The notes beneath the pieces are model-generated. The model was not told where the DNA came from and did no database searches. It was given only the letters and a program-made list of their open reading frames with translations. Shown piece by piece: positions 19,042-26,468 of a DNA stretch of 64,000 nucleotides. The first letter of the stretch is position 1, and each line of letters opens with the position of its first letter. The stretch covers positions 2,523,501-2,587,500 of the forward strand of contig NZ_CP061703.1 in assembly GCF_014764305.1 (NCBI RefSeq), written 5' to 3'. The position numbers were made by a program, and so were the translations under genes. The DNA is from Mesoflavibacter profundi (GTDB taxonomy: Bacteria > Bacteroidota > Bacteroidia > Flavobacteriales > Flavobacteriaceae).

Positions 19042-19962
19042 TTATTTATTAACCGACTTTTTAAACTGTGCAGGCGTCATCATTTCCATTTTTTTAAACT
19101 GTCTATTAAAATAACTTGTGTTGTTAAAACCAGCTTTAAAGGCAATTTCAGACATTCTAAAATCTTTAGTTTCCTTAATTAATTTTTTTGAGAATTTAAT
19201 TTTTTCAGAATTTATATAGTCAATAGGAGAGATGCCTAAAGTGTTTTTAAATTTTTTATGAAAATGAGATGTACTCATACAAGCCTTTTCAGCAAGTAAA
19301 TCTACTGTAATATCTTTATTGGTTAAATTTTGTTTAATATAGTTTATTACCATACCAATTCTGGTATCATTAAACATATTTTGATCACTTAGTAGTAATG
19401 TTTTGGCTTTGGTTTGTAATAACCTTACAATTAATTCTTGGATCATTAAATCAAGCAATACATCTTTAGAAGTGTTATTGTTTGTAAACGTATAAACTAA
19501 GCGTTCAATAAGATGATTAACTTCATTATTATTAGTTAGATGATTAGTGTTTTTGTCTATTGACCAATTATTGTTTTCGTTTTCTATACTAACATGATGG
19601 TTAAACTTATCTACAACTTCAATAATTTTTGTACTATCAATACCTAAGGCTAAACATTGTGTTGGATCATCTTCTTTAGCTAAAGGAAAATCAATCACCA
19701 TTTCTTTATTAGTAGGCATGACAACAGATTCTCCAGGAAAAAAATCAAAAGAAGGCATGCCATCTATATGCATAATTTTTTTACCGGTAAGCATACTGGC
19801 AATAATAGGAAAATCAAAAGTTAACGATACTTTTTCTGCGTATTTATGGGTTTCATAAATATTAAGTTCGGCAAACTCGGCATTATAAGTCGTTCTGTTT
19901 TCTACTAAAGTAGTTAGTTTTCTATGTTGTTTATGTTTACTTAACAAGTGGCTCATATTCAA
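19042..19962 (-). CDS. AraC-family transcriptional regulator
   Basis: 306 residues. The N-terminal part matches the AraC_N effector-domain type (SLTFDFPIIASMLTG and later FFPGESVVMPTNKEM). The C-terminal AraC/XylS module holds two helix-turn-helix units, with CMSTSHFHKKFKNTLGISP in the first and FNNTSYFNRQFKKM in the second. It diverges from the aldehyde dehydrogenase gene across 221 bases, so it probably controls that gene in response to an alcohol or aldehyde-related signal (inference from position). Confidence 0.92.
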   Translation of the reverse strand: MNMSHLLSKHKQHRKLTTLVENRTTYNAEFAELNIYETHKYAEKVSLTFDFPIIASMLTGKKIMHIDGMPSFDFFPGESVVMPTNKEMVIDFPLAKEDDPTQCLALGIDSTKIIEVVDKFNHHVSIENENNNWSIDKNTNHLTNNNEVNHLIERLVYTFTNNNTSKDVLLDLMIQELIVRLLQTKAKTLLLSDQNMFNDTRIGMVINYIKQNLTNKDITVDLLAEKACMSTSHFHKKFKNTLGISPIDYINSEKIKFSKKLIKETKDFRMSEIAFKAGFNNTSYFNRQFKKMEMMTPAQFKKSVNK

Positions 19963-20183
19963 TAATACAAAAAATAGAAATTGAAATTTCCTAAATAATA
20001 GAATAGTGTTACAATTTAATAAATATGTTCAATTTTTTAAGAATCTAACAAAATAACTTTACAAAAATTACTAAAAACACATTTTATCAAGTTTAAATTT
20101 ATTGATACAACAATAAAACAATGAAAATGTTAATAGCTTAATTTTTAAATAATTGAAAACTAATTAAAACTAAATAAATAATT

Positions 20184-21680
20184 ATGAGTTACTCAAAACC
20201 TAAATTTAAAGCTTCTTACGGAAACTTTATTAACGGAAAATTTGTAGAGCCAATAGATGGTCAATATTTCGAAAACAAATCTCCAATAGATAATACGTTA
20301 ATAGCAAAATACCCAAGATCTCAAAAAGAAGATATAGAAATGGCTTTAGATGCAGCCAATGCAGCAAAAGAAGCTTGGGGAAATACTTCGGTAACAGAAA
20401 GAGCAACACTATTAAATAAAGTTGCAGATATAATTGAAGCTAATTTAGAAGAGTTTGCTTTAGTAGAAACTTGTGATAATGGTAAACCAATACGTGAGAC
20501 TTTAAATGCAGATGTGCCATTATCTGTAGACCATTGGCGTTATTTTGCATCTTGTATTCGTGCCGAAGAAGGTAGCGCAACAGAGCTTGATCAAAATACC
20601 TTATCAATGAATATTAAGGAGCCATTAGGTGTTGTTGGACAAATTATTCCTTGGAATTTTCCATTATTAATGTTGTCTTGGAAGTTGCCACCAGCATTAG
20701 CAACAGGTAACTGTGTGGTATTAAAACCTGCAGAACAAACACCATCTTCAGCTACTTTATTAATGGAAAAAATAGCCGATGTTTTTCCTCCAGGAGTTAT
20801 CAACGTAGTTCATGGTTTTGGTCCAGAAGCAGGTAAGCCTTTAGCATCTAGCTCTAAAGTAGATAAAGTAGCCTTTACAGGAGAAACAACAACAGGACAG
20901 TTAATTATGCAATATGCATCTAAAAACTTAAATCCTGTAACAATGGAATTAGGTGGTAAGTCGCCAAACATATTCTTTAATAGTGTAATGGATCATGATG
21001 ATGCCTTTTTGGATAAAGCTATAGAAGGCGCTGTGTTATTCGCCTTTAATCAAGGAGAAGTATGTACATGTCCATCACGTATTTTAGTACAAGAAGATAT
21101 TTATGATAAGTTTATGGAGCGTGTTGTAGCGCGTACCAAAGCAATAGTGCAAACCAGTCCTTATAGTACAGATTGTATGGTTGGTGCACAAGCATCTAAC
21201 GATCAATACGAAAAAATTCAATCTTATATTAAAATAGGTGAAGAAGAAGGAGCAAAAGTACTTTGTGGTGGCGATGCTAATAAAGAAGGCGATTTAGCAA
21301 ACGGATTCTTCATCCAGCCAACAATATTAGAAGGTCATAATAAAATGAGAGTGTTCCAAGAAGAAATTTTTGGTCCAGTAGTTTGTGTAACTAAATTTAA
21401 AGATGAAGCCGAAGCTTTAGAGATCGCTAACGATACACTTTACGGTTTAGGTGCTGGTGTTTGGACACGTGATGCACACCAATTATATCAAATACCACGA
21501 GCAATAAAAGCAGGTCGTGTTTGGGTAAATTGTTACCATGCTTATCCAGCACATGCACCATTTGGTGGATATAAAAAATCTGGTTTTGGTAGAGAAACAC
21601 ATCAAATGATGATGAGTCACTACCGTCAAACTAAAAATATGTTAATCTCTTACGATAAGAATAAATTAGGATTCTTTTAG
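20184..21680 (+). CDS. NAD-dependent aldehyde dehydrogenase
   Basis: 498 residues, full length for the ALDH superfamily. It shows the NAD-site segment [22 protein letters not shown], the catalytic Glu255 in TMELGGKSP, and the catalytic Cys294 in [11 protein letters not shown]. It resembles the acetaldehyde dehydrogenase (ExaC/AldB-like) subgroup, which often has a DUF779 gene beside it, as here. The likely product is acetate, which would feed the Acs locus downstream. Expression is probably controlled by the divergent AraC protein; a terminator follows at 21701. Confidence 0.95.
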   Translation: MSYSKPKFKASYGNFINGKFVEPIDGQYFENKSPIDNTLIAKYPRSQKEDIEMALDAANAAKEAWGNTSVTERATLLNKVADIIEANLEEFALVETCDNGKPIRETLNADVPLSVDHWRYFASCIRAEEGSATELDQNTLSMNIKEPLGVVGQIIPWNFPLLMLSWKLPPALATGNCVVLKPAEQTPSSATLLMEKIADVFPPGVINVVHGFGPEAGKPLASSSKVDKVAFTGETTTGQLIMQYASKNLNPVTMELGGKSPNIFFNSVMDHDDAFLDKAIEGAVLFAFNQGEVCTCPSRILVQEDIYDKFMERVVARTKAIVQTSPYSTDCMVGAQASNDQYEKIQSYIKIGEEEGAKVLCGGDANKEGDLANGFFIQPTILEGHNKMRVFQEEIFGPVVCVTKFKDEAEALEIANDTLYGLGAGVWTRDAHQLYQIPRAIKAGRVWVNCYHAYPAHAPFGGYKKSGFGRETHQMMMSHYRQTKNMLISYDKNKLGFF

Positions 21681-21700
21681 TAGAAATTAATAATAGCGGG

Positions 21701-21733
21701 AAAAGACTGAATACAATAAATTCAGTCTTTTTT
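21701..21733 (+). terminator. Terminator or attenuator between ALDH and DUF779 genes
   Basis: An 11-12 bp stem (AAAAGACTGAAT from 21701, ATTCAGTCTTTT ending near 21732) with a T-rich tail. It sits between two genes that probably share a function, so it may only reduce readthrough. Confidence 0.75.
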
Positions 21734-21747
21734 ATAAATTTAAACCT

Positions 21748-22101
21748 ATGCAAAGGATAGATATAACAGAAAAAGCTGCAGAAGTTGTAAAACAACTACA
21801 ACAAAAGCATGGTGAATTAATTTTTCATCAAAGTGGCGGATGTTGTGATGGATCTGCACCAATGATCTTTGAAAAAGAAGATATGTATTTAGATGAAAGT
21901 GATATTCAACTAGGAACTATAGTAGATGTCCCTTTTTATATGAATAAAGATCAATTTGAATATTGGAAGCATACACATTTAACTGTAGATATAACTGAAG
22001 GAAGAGGCGCAAGTTTTTCTTTAGAAATTCCGTTAGGGTTACGATTTATAATTCATTCTCGCATATTAACAACAGAAGAAGATAAGTATTTTAATCCATG
22101 A
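21748..22101 (+). CDS. DUF779 family protein, partner of aldehyde dehydrogenase
   Basis: 117 residues, the usual DUF779 size. Typical segments are HQSGGCCDGSAPMIF, with its Cys pair and Asp, and GRGASFSLEIPLGLRFIIHSR. The family is repeatedly found beside acetaldehyde and alcohol dehydrogenase genes; its molecular role is not settled. It lies 67 bases after the aldehyde dehydrogenase, with a hairpin between, and is followed by its own terminator. The paired cysteines suggest metal binding or redox chemistry (inference). Confidence 0.9.
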   Translation: MQRIDITEKAAEVVKQLQQKHGELIFHQSGGCCDGSAPMIFEKEDMYLDESDIQLGTIVDVPFYMNKDQFEYWKHTHLTVDITEGRGASFSLEIPLGLRFIIHSRILTTEEDKYFNP

Positions 22102-22133
22102 ATAAATAGTTAGTTTAATATTAAATTGTGGAT

Positions 22134-22172
22134 AAACCCTGTAAAATTAAAATTTACAGGGTTTTGTTTTTT
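22134..22172 (+). terminator. Terminator after DUF779
   Basis: A perfect 12-bp stem (AAACCCTGTAAA 22134-22145; TTTACAGGGTTT ending 22164) with a 7-base loop and a T-rich tail. Confidence 0.88.
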
Positions 22173-22269
22173 ATTCATTTATAGGGTTAAAATATTGCAT
22201 ACTTAATATTTTGTGATTTATAAAATTGTGATAAGCTTAAAAATTTACCTTAAAAATTGTAATTATATT

Positions 22270-22305
22270 GCTAAAATGATATATTTATGCTAAAATAATA
22301 TATAT
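22270..22305 (+). repeat. Direct repeat at the start of the InsA-like regulator gene
   Basis: Two near-identical 15-base units (GCTAAAATGATATAT at 22270 and GCTAAAATAATATAT at 22289; one mismatch, period 19) end at the start codon at 22304. The position suits an operator for autoregulation, but this is inference; AT-rich chance similarity is possible. Confidence 0.55.
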
Positions 22306-22723
22306 GACTGTAGATTTATGTCCAAATTGTGGATCTGACCATTACATTAAAAGCGGAATAGTAAACAATAGACAGCGTTATAAATGTAAAAAATGCAACT
22401 ATTTTTTTTCTGTTAATAAAATAGGGAAGAAGATAGACGATTATTACGTTAACAAATCCTTACAGTTGTATTTAGAAGGGTTAACGTATAGAGAAATAGA
22501 ACGCATTTTAGGTGTGTCACACGTTAGTATTATGAATTGGGTAAAAAAATACAATATAAAACGACCATATAATTCTAATTATCATCCAACTTATAAAATT
22601 TTAAATGCTTCCGAGTTAGGTGTTTACTTTCAAAATCCAAATAATATAAAAGGTGCTGGCGTAGTAGTGACAGAGCTTGGAGATAAATTTATGCTAATTA
22701 AATGGGAACGTTTTAAAGATTAG
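22304..22723 (+). CDS. IS1 InsA-like zinc-ribbon/HTH DNA-binding protein
   Basis: 139 residues. A zinc ribbon uses C6, C9, C28 and C31, and a helix-turn-helix follows (about residues 53-80, containing GLTYREIERILGVSHVSIM). Both match the N-terminal InsA half of IS1-type transposases. There is no InsB catalytic (DDE) part, no second frame and no terminal inverted repeats. The last 55 or so residues are an extra domain ending in VVVTELGDKFMLIKWERF that InsA lacks. I read it as a domesticated regulator of the acetate locus starting 113 bases downstream, rather than a mobile element. Confidence 0.8.
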   Translation: MTVDLCPNCGSDHYIKSGIVNNRQRYKCKKCNYFFSVNKIGKKIDDYYVNKSLQLYLEGLTYREIERILGVSHVSIMNWVKKYNIKRPYNSNYHPTYKILNASELGVYFQNPNNIKGAGVVVTELGDKFMLIKWERFKD

Positions 22724-22836
22724 TATATAAAATTAACAGATATATATATTAATTTTCTGTTAACACATACTTTTTTAGAGCTTAGTAGTGCACACAAAAC
22801 CAATATTAAATTATTCACTAACTAACTCTTTAAATT

Positions 22837-24081
22837 ATGAGAAAACAAACTTTCTTATTTTTATTGGCAGCTGTATTAGCTATACCATTTTTAGGTTATA
22901 GTCAAGAAGCAGAAAAAAAAGAAGAAGACCATTCTTACAAGCCATTAAAAATTAATCTTAACGAAGATGGCAGTAAATACATTAGATTTATTACTTGGCA
23001 TCAATTATGGTTAGAAGCCAATAGTAATCAAAAAGGTTTACGTCATTCTATTAGAAGATCTCGATTATTAGCTTACGCACAAATTTCACCTCGTTTTTTA
23101 ATTTTAACTCATTTTGGACTTAATAGTTTAAGTGCAGACAAATTAAGTGCAAATCCAAACTCTCAAACAGGAAATAATAGTAGTTTATTGTTTTTACATG
23201 ATGCTTGGGCAGAGTTTGCTATAGAACCAGGAAAACTTCATGTTGGTTCTGGATTGCATTACTGGAATGGTATTTCAAGATTATCAAATCAAAGTACCTT
23301 AAATATGATGACTTTAGATAATCCTGGTGCTGGTAATTCTGATGTTAGATTATTTCCTTGGAACAATATCACAACAAGTGATCAATTTGCACGTCATTTA
23401 GGGATTTATGCTAAAGGTTCTTTAGGGAAATTTAGCTATCGCGTTGCTGCAAATAATGCGAGAACAAATATTGGTACTTTAGGCGCTGCGCCTACCTATC
23501 AAGTAGATAATTCTGTTGGTACTGGAGTATGGAATTATGCAGGTTATTTTAAATATGACATTTTTGACAAAGAGTCTGATAAATTACCTTACCTAGTAGG
23601 AACTTACTTAGGTAAGAAAAAGGTTTTAAGCTTAGGTGCAGGATTTTTCCATCATCCAGATGCATTAGCGGTTAATGATATTAATAATAGAGAATCTGTC
23701 ACTCACTTTGCAGTAGATGCGTTTTATGATGCACCATTAAACAAAGATTTGGCAATAAGCGCGTTAGGTGCATATTATAACTATAATTATGGTGATACAG
23801 ATGGATTTAGTACAGGTGGATTAGTACCATCTTCTGGTACTGTAGTACACGGTCAAGTTGGGTTATTATTCAGAAATTATAATATAATGCCTTACGTTAC
23901 TTACAATACTGCAAATATGGATTTTACACCTAATTCTAGTGACGAGTTAGGCTTAGGATTAAACTATTACATAAACGGACATTTTGCAAAAATCACAGCA
24001 GAATATACCACAGGAACTAAAGGCGCTAATGGAGCAGAATCTTCAAATATCTTTAGACTTCAAACACATATTTTTCTATAA
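22837..24081 (+). CDS. Outer-membrane porin of the acetate locus
   Basis: 414 residues with a signal peptide (1-22, ending YSQ). The mature protein has an acidic N-terminal stretch and then alternating aromatic-rich strands typical of a beta-barrel (for example YIRFITWHQLWLEANS and GLHYWNGISRLSNQS), ending in RLQTHIFL with a terminal Leu after Phe. It resembles phosphate-selective or DcaP-type porins in general layout. Its place at the head of a symporter and acyl-CoA synthetase locus suggests that it admits short-chain organic acids (inference). Confidence 0.82.
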   Translation: MRKQTFLFLLAAVLAIPFLGYSQEAEKKEEDHSYKPLKINLNEDGSKYIRFITWHQLWLEANSNQKGLRHSIRRSRLLAYAQISPRFLILTHFGLNSLSADKLSANPNSQTGNNSSLLFLHDAWAEFAIEPGKLHVGSGLHYWNGISRLSNQSTLNMMTLDNPGAGNSDVRLFPWNNITTSDQFARHLGIYAKGSLGKFSYRVAANNARTNIGTLGAAPTYQVDNSVGTGVWNYAGYFKYDIFDKESDKLPYLVGTYLGKKKVLSLGAGFFHHPDALAVNDINNRESVTHFAVDAFYDAPLNKDLAISALGAYYNYNYGDTDGFSTGGLVPSSGTVVHGQVGLLFRNYNIMPYVTYNTANMDFTPNSSDELGLGLNYYINGHFAKITAEYTTGTKGANGAESSNIFRLQTHIFL

Positions 24082-24107
24082 AAAACTAACTATAATTTAA
24101 TAAGATT

Positions 24108-24368
24108 ATGTCAGATAAACAAAAACACGCTACAGCGTATTGGAAAGAAAACCTAAAGTATTTAATCATACTACTTGTAATATGGTTTGTAGTGTCTTAC
24201 GGTTGCGGAATTTTATTTAAAGATGCTTTAAATGAAATAAGACTTGGTGGATTTAAGCTAGGTTTTTGGTTCGCCCAACAGGGATCAATTTATGTATTCG
24301 TAATCCTAATTTTCGTTTACGTAAGAATTATGAACAAATTAGATAAAAAATACGGTTTCGACGAGTAA
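24108..24368 (+). CDS. DUF4212 small subunit of sodium/solute symporter
   Basis: 86 residues with two membrane helices. The pattern AYWKENLKYLIILLVIWFVV followed by GGFKLGFWFAQQGSIYVFVIL matches DUF4212, a small membrane protein nearly always encoded just before an SSS symporter of the acetate-linked VC_2705 type. It lies 26 bases after the porin gene and 28 before the symporter, so it is very likely cotranscribed and part of the transport complex. Confidence 0.93.
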   Translation: MSDKQKHATAYWKENLKYLIILLVIWFVVSYGCGILFKDALNEIRLGGFKLGFWFAQQGSIYVFVILIFVYVRIMNKLDKKYGFDE

Positions 24369-24396
24369 GCCTTAACTAACTTTAAAATAAAACATT

Positions 24397-26163
24397 ATGA
24401 GTGTACAAACTTGGACATGGATATTAGTAGGGCTAACATTTGCTCTGTATTTCGGAATTGCAATTTGGGCTAGAGCCGGCTCAACCAAAGATTTTTATGT
24501 TGCTGGCGGAGGCGTTTCTCCTTTAGCAAACGGTATGGCTACAGCTGCAGATTGGATGAGTGCAGCATCTTTTATTAGTATGGCAGGGATAATTTCTTTT
24601 GCTGGATACGACGGATCGGTTTACCTTATGGGTTGGACTGGAGGATATGTACTTCTAGCATTATTACTCGCACCATACTTAAGAAAATTTGGAAAATTTA
24701 CAGTGCCAGATTTTATTGGTGATAGATATTACTCTAATACGGCACGAACTGTAGCAGTTATATGTGCTTTAATCGTATCTTTTACTTACGTTGCTGGTCA
24801 AATGCGTGGTGTAGGAATAGTATTTTCACAGTTTTTACAAGTAGATATTAACTTAGGTGTTATAATTGGTATGGCTGTAGTACTAACATTTGCTTTGTTA
24901 GGAGGAATGAAAGGTATTACCTATACGCAAGTAGCACAATATTGTGTATTAATATTTGCATTTATGGTTCCTGCATTTTTTATCTCGATGCAAATGACGG
25001 GTAATATTATTCCTCAAATAGGAATGGGAGGAACTGTAGAAGGCGGAGAATTTTTATTAGATAAATTAGACGCATTACATACGCAATTAGGATTTAACGA
25101 GTATACAAGTGGAACAAAATCTACTTGGGATGTTTTTGCTATAACTTTAGCGTTAATGACTGGTACAGCAGGATTACCACACGTTATTGTACGTTTTTTC
25201 ACTGTACCTAAGGTAAAAGACGCACGTAAATCTGCTGGTTTAGCATTATTATTTATTGCTATACTTTACACAACAGCGCCTGCAATTGCAGTATTTTCTA
25301 GAACTAATTTAATTGAAACTGTTAGTAATAAAGAATATTCTGATATTCCTGAATGGTTTAAAAATTGGGAAAATACAGGTTTAATTGCTTGGGCTGATAA
25401 AAATGGAGATGGTAAAATACAATATGTAGCTGGTAATGCTTTAGAAGGAAAAAAACCAGCGTATACTGATGCAAGAGGAGAATTTGGCCAAAGAATGATC
25501 TCTAATGCAAATACTGCTGAAAATGAACTGTATGTAGATAGAGATATTATGGTACTTGCAAATCCAGAAATTGCAAATCTGCCTAATTGGGTAATAGCAC
25601 TTGTTGCAGCAGGAGGATTAGCAGCAGCATTGTCTACTGCAGCAGGATTACTTTTAGTAATTTCAACTTCAATTTCTCACGATTTAATTAAAAAACAATT
25701 AAAACCAGATATTTCAGACAAAGCCGAATTAACTTGGGCAAGAATTTCAATTTTTATAGCAATTTTAATTGCTGGTTACTTTGGTATTAATCCACCAGGT
25801 TTTGTAGCAGCAGTAGTCGCCTTAGCATTTGGTCTTGCAGCAGCATCATTCTTCCCAGCTATTATTTTAGGAATTTTTGACAAACGTATGAATAGTCAAG
25901 GTGCAATTTCTGGAATGGTTGTAGGTATTGTTTTAATGCTATTCTATATGATGAAATTTAAATTAAACATGTTTGGTGGCGGAACTGCAGAAGATTGGTG
26001 GTTTGGTACATCACCAGAAGGATTTGGGACTATTGCAATGTGTGTTAATGTAGTTATTTCTGTAGTAGTTTCTAGATTAACTCCTGCGCCGCCTCAAGAT
26101 GTTCAAGATATGGTAGAAAATATAAGAATACCTTCTGGAGCAGGTGAAGCTTCAGCCCATTAG
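24397..26163 (+). CDS. SSS-family sodium/acetate-type symporter
   Basis: 588 residues with about 13 membrane helices, of the VC_2705 subfamily that pairs with DUF4212. Diagnostic segments include GMATAADWMSAASFISMAG and AALSTAAGLLLVISTSISH. A hydrophilic insert (about residues 310-385) contains DKNGDGKIQY (D334-Y343), a calcium-loop-like sequence. Neighbouring acs and prpE genes point to acetate or propionate as substrate. A terminator-like hairpin at 26215 follows, so the porin, DUF4212 and symporter genes may form one transcription unit. Confidence 0.94.
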   Translation: MSVQTWTWILVGLTFALYFGIAIWARAGSTKDFYVAGGGVSPLANGMATAADWMSAASFISMAGIISFAGYDGSVYLMGWTGGYVLLALLLAPYLRKFGKFTVPDFIGDRYYSNTARTVAVICALIVSFTYVAGQMRGVGIVFSQFLQVDINLGVIIGMAVVLTFALLGGMKGITYTQVAQYCVLIFAFMVPAFFISMQMTGNIIPQIGMGGTVEGGEFLLDKLDALHTQLGFNEYTSGTKSTWDVFAITLALMTGTAGLPHVIVRFFTVPKVKDARKSAGLALLFIAILYTTAPAIAVFSRTNLIETVSNKEYSDIPEWFKNWENTGLIAWADKNGDGKIQYVAGNALEGKKPAYTDARGEFGQRMISNANTAENELYVDRDIMVLANPEIANLPNWVIALVAAGGLAAALSTAAGLLLVISTSISHDLIKKQLKPDISDKAELTWARISIFIAILIAGYFGINPPGFVAAVVALAFGLAAASFFPAIILGIFDKRMNSQGAISGMVVGIVLMLFYMMKFKLNMFGGGTAEDWWFGTSPEGFGTIAMCVNVVISVVVSRLTPAPPQDVQDMVENIRIPSGAGEASAH

Positions 26164-26214
26164 AATTGTTCTTAATCTAAAAATTAGAAGAGCATATTTT
26201 TAATTTAGTTAGTT

Positions 26215-26246
26215 AAATCAGCATTACTTTGGTAGTGCTGATTTTT
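26215..26246 (+). terminator. Terminator after the symporter gene
   Basis: A stem of AAATCAGCA/TGCTGATTT, extended inward by a TTAC/GTAG pairing, with a TTTG loop and a T tail. It separates the transport genes from the sensor genes and could allow partial readthrough. Confidence 0.8.
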
Positions 26247-26273
26247 ATTATATTAGTAACAACTTATTAACTA

Positions 26274-26468
26274 ATGAAAAAAAGACACGAGCAAAAACTT
26301 GTAGTATTATCTATCACATTATTTTTATTATTTAATGTGCCTTTTGTGTTAATCTTTAATAAAGAAGGACAAGTATTTGGTATTCCAATATTTTACTTCT
26401 GTATTTTTTTAGTATGGTTGCTTTCTGTAATTATTTCTTTTATTGTTTTAAAACGTCATTATGAGTAA
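26274..26468 (+). CDS. Small two-helix membrane protein, DUF3311-like, beside SSS kinase
   Basis: 64 residues: a short basic N-terminus, two membrane helices (about 9-27 and 36-58), and a basic end. The second half (FGIPIFYFCIFLVWLLSVII) resembles DUF3311-type proteins, which accompany SSS transporters; this assignment is from memory of the pattern. Its stop codon overlaps the SSS-kinase start by 8 bases, so translation is probably coupled. A role as a small subunit of the kinase's transporter-like domain is plausible. Confidence 0.72.
   Translation: MKKRHEQKLVVLSITLFLLFNVPFVLIFNKEGQVFGIPIFYFCIFLVWLLSVIISFIVLKRHYE

Noticed and set aside
22304-22723. An insertion sequence at this gene
   Set aside because: There is no catalytic transposase part, no inverted repeats and no target duplication; the single gene has a regulatory context.
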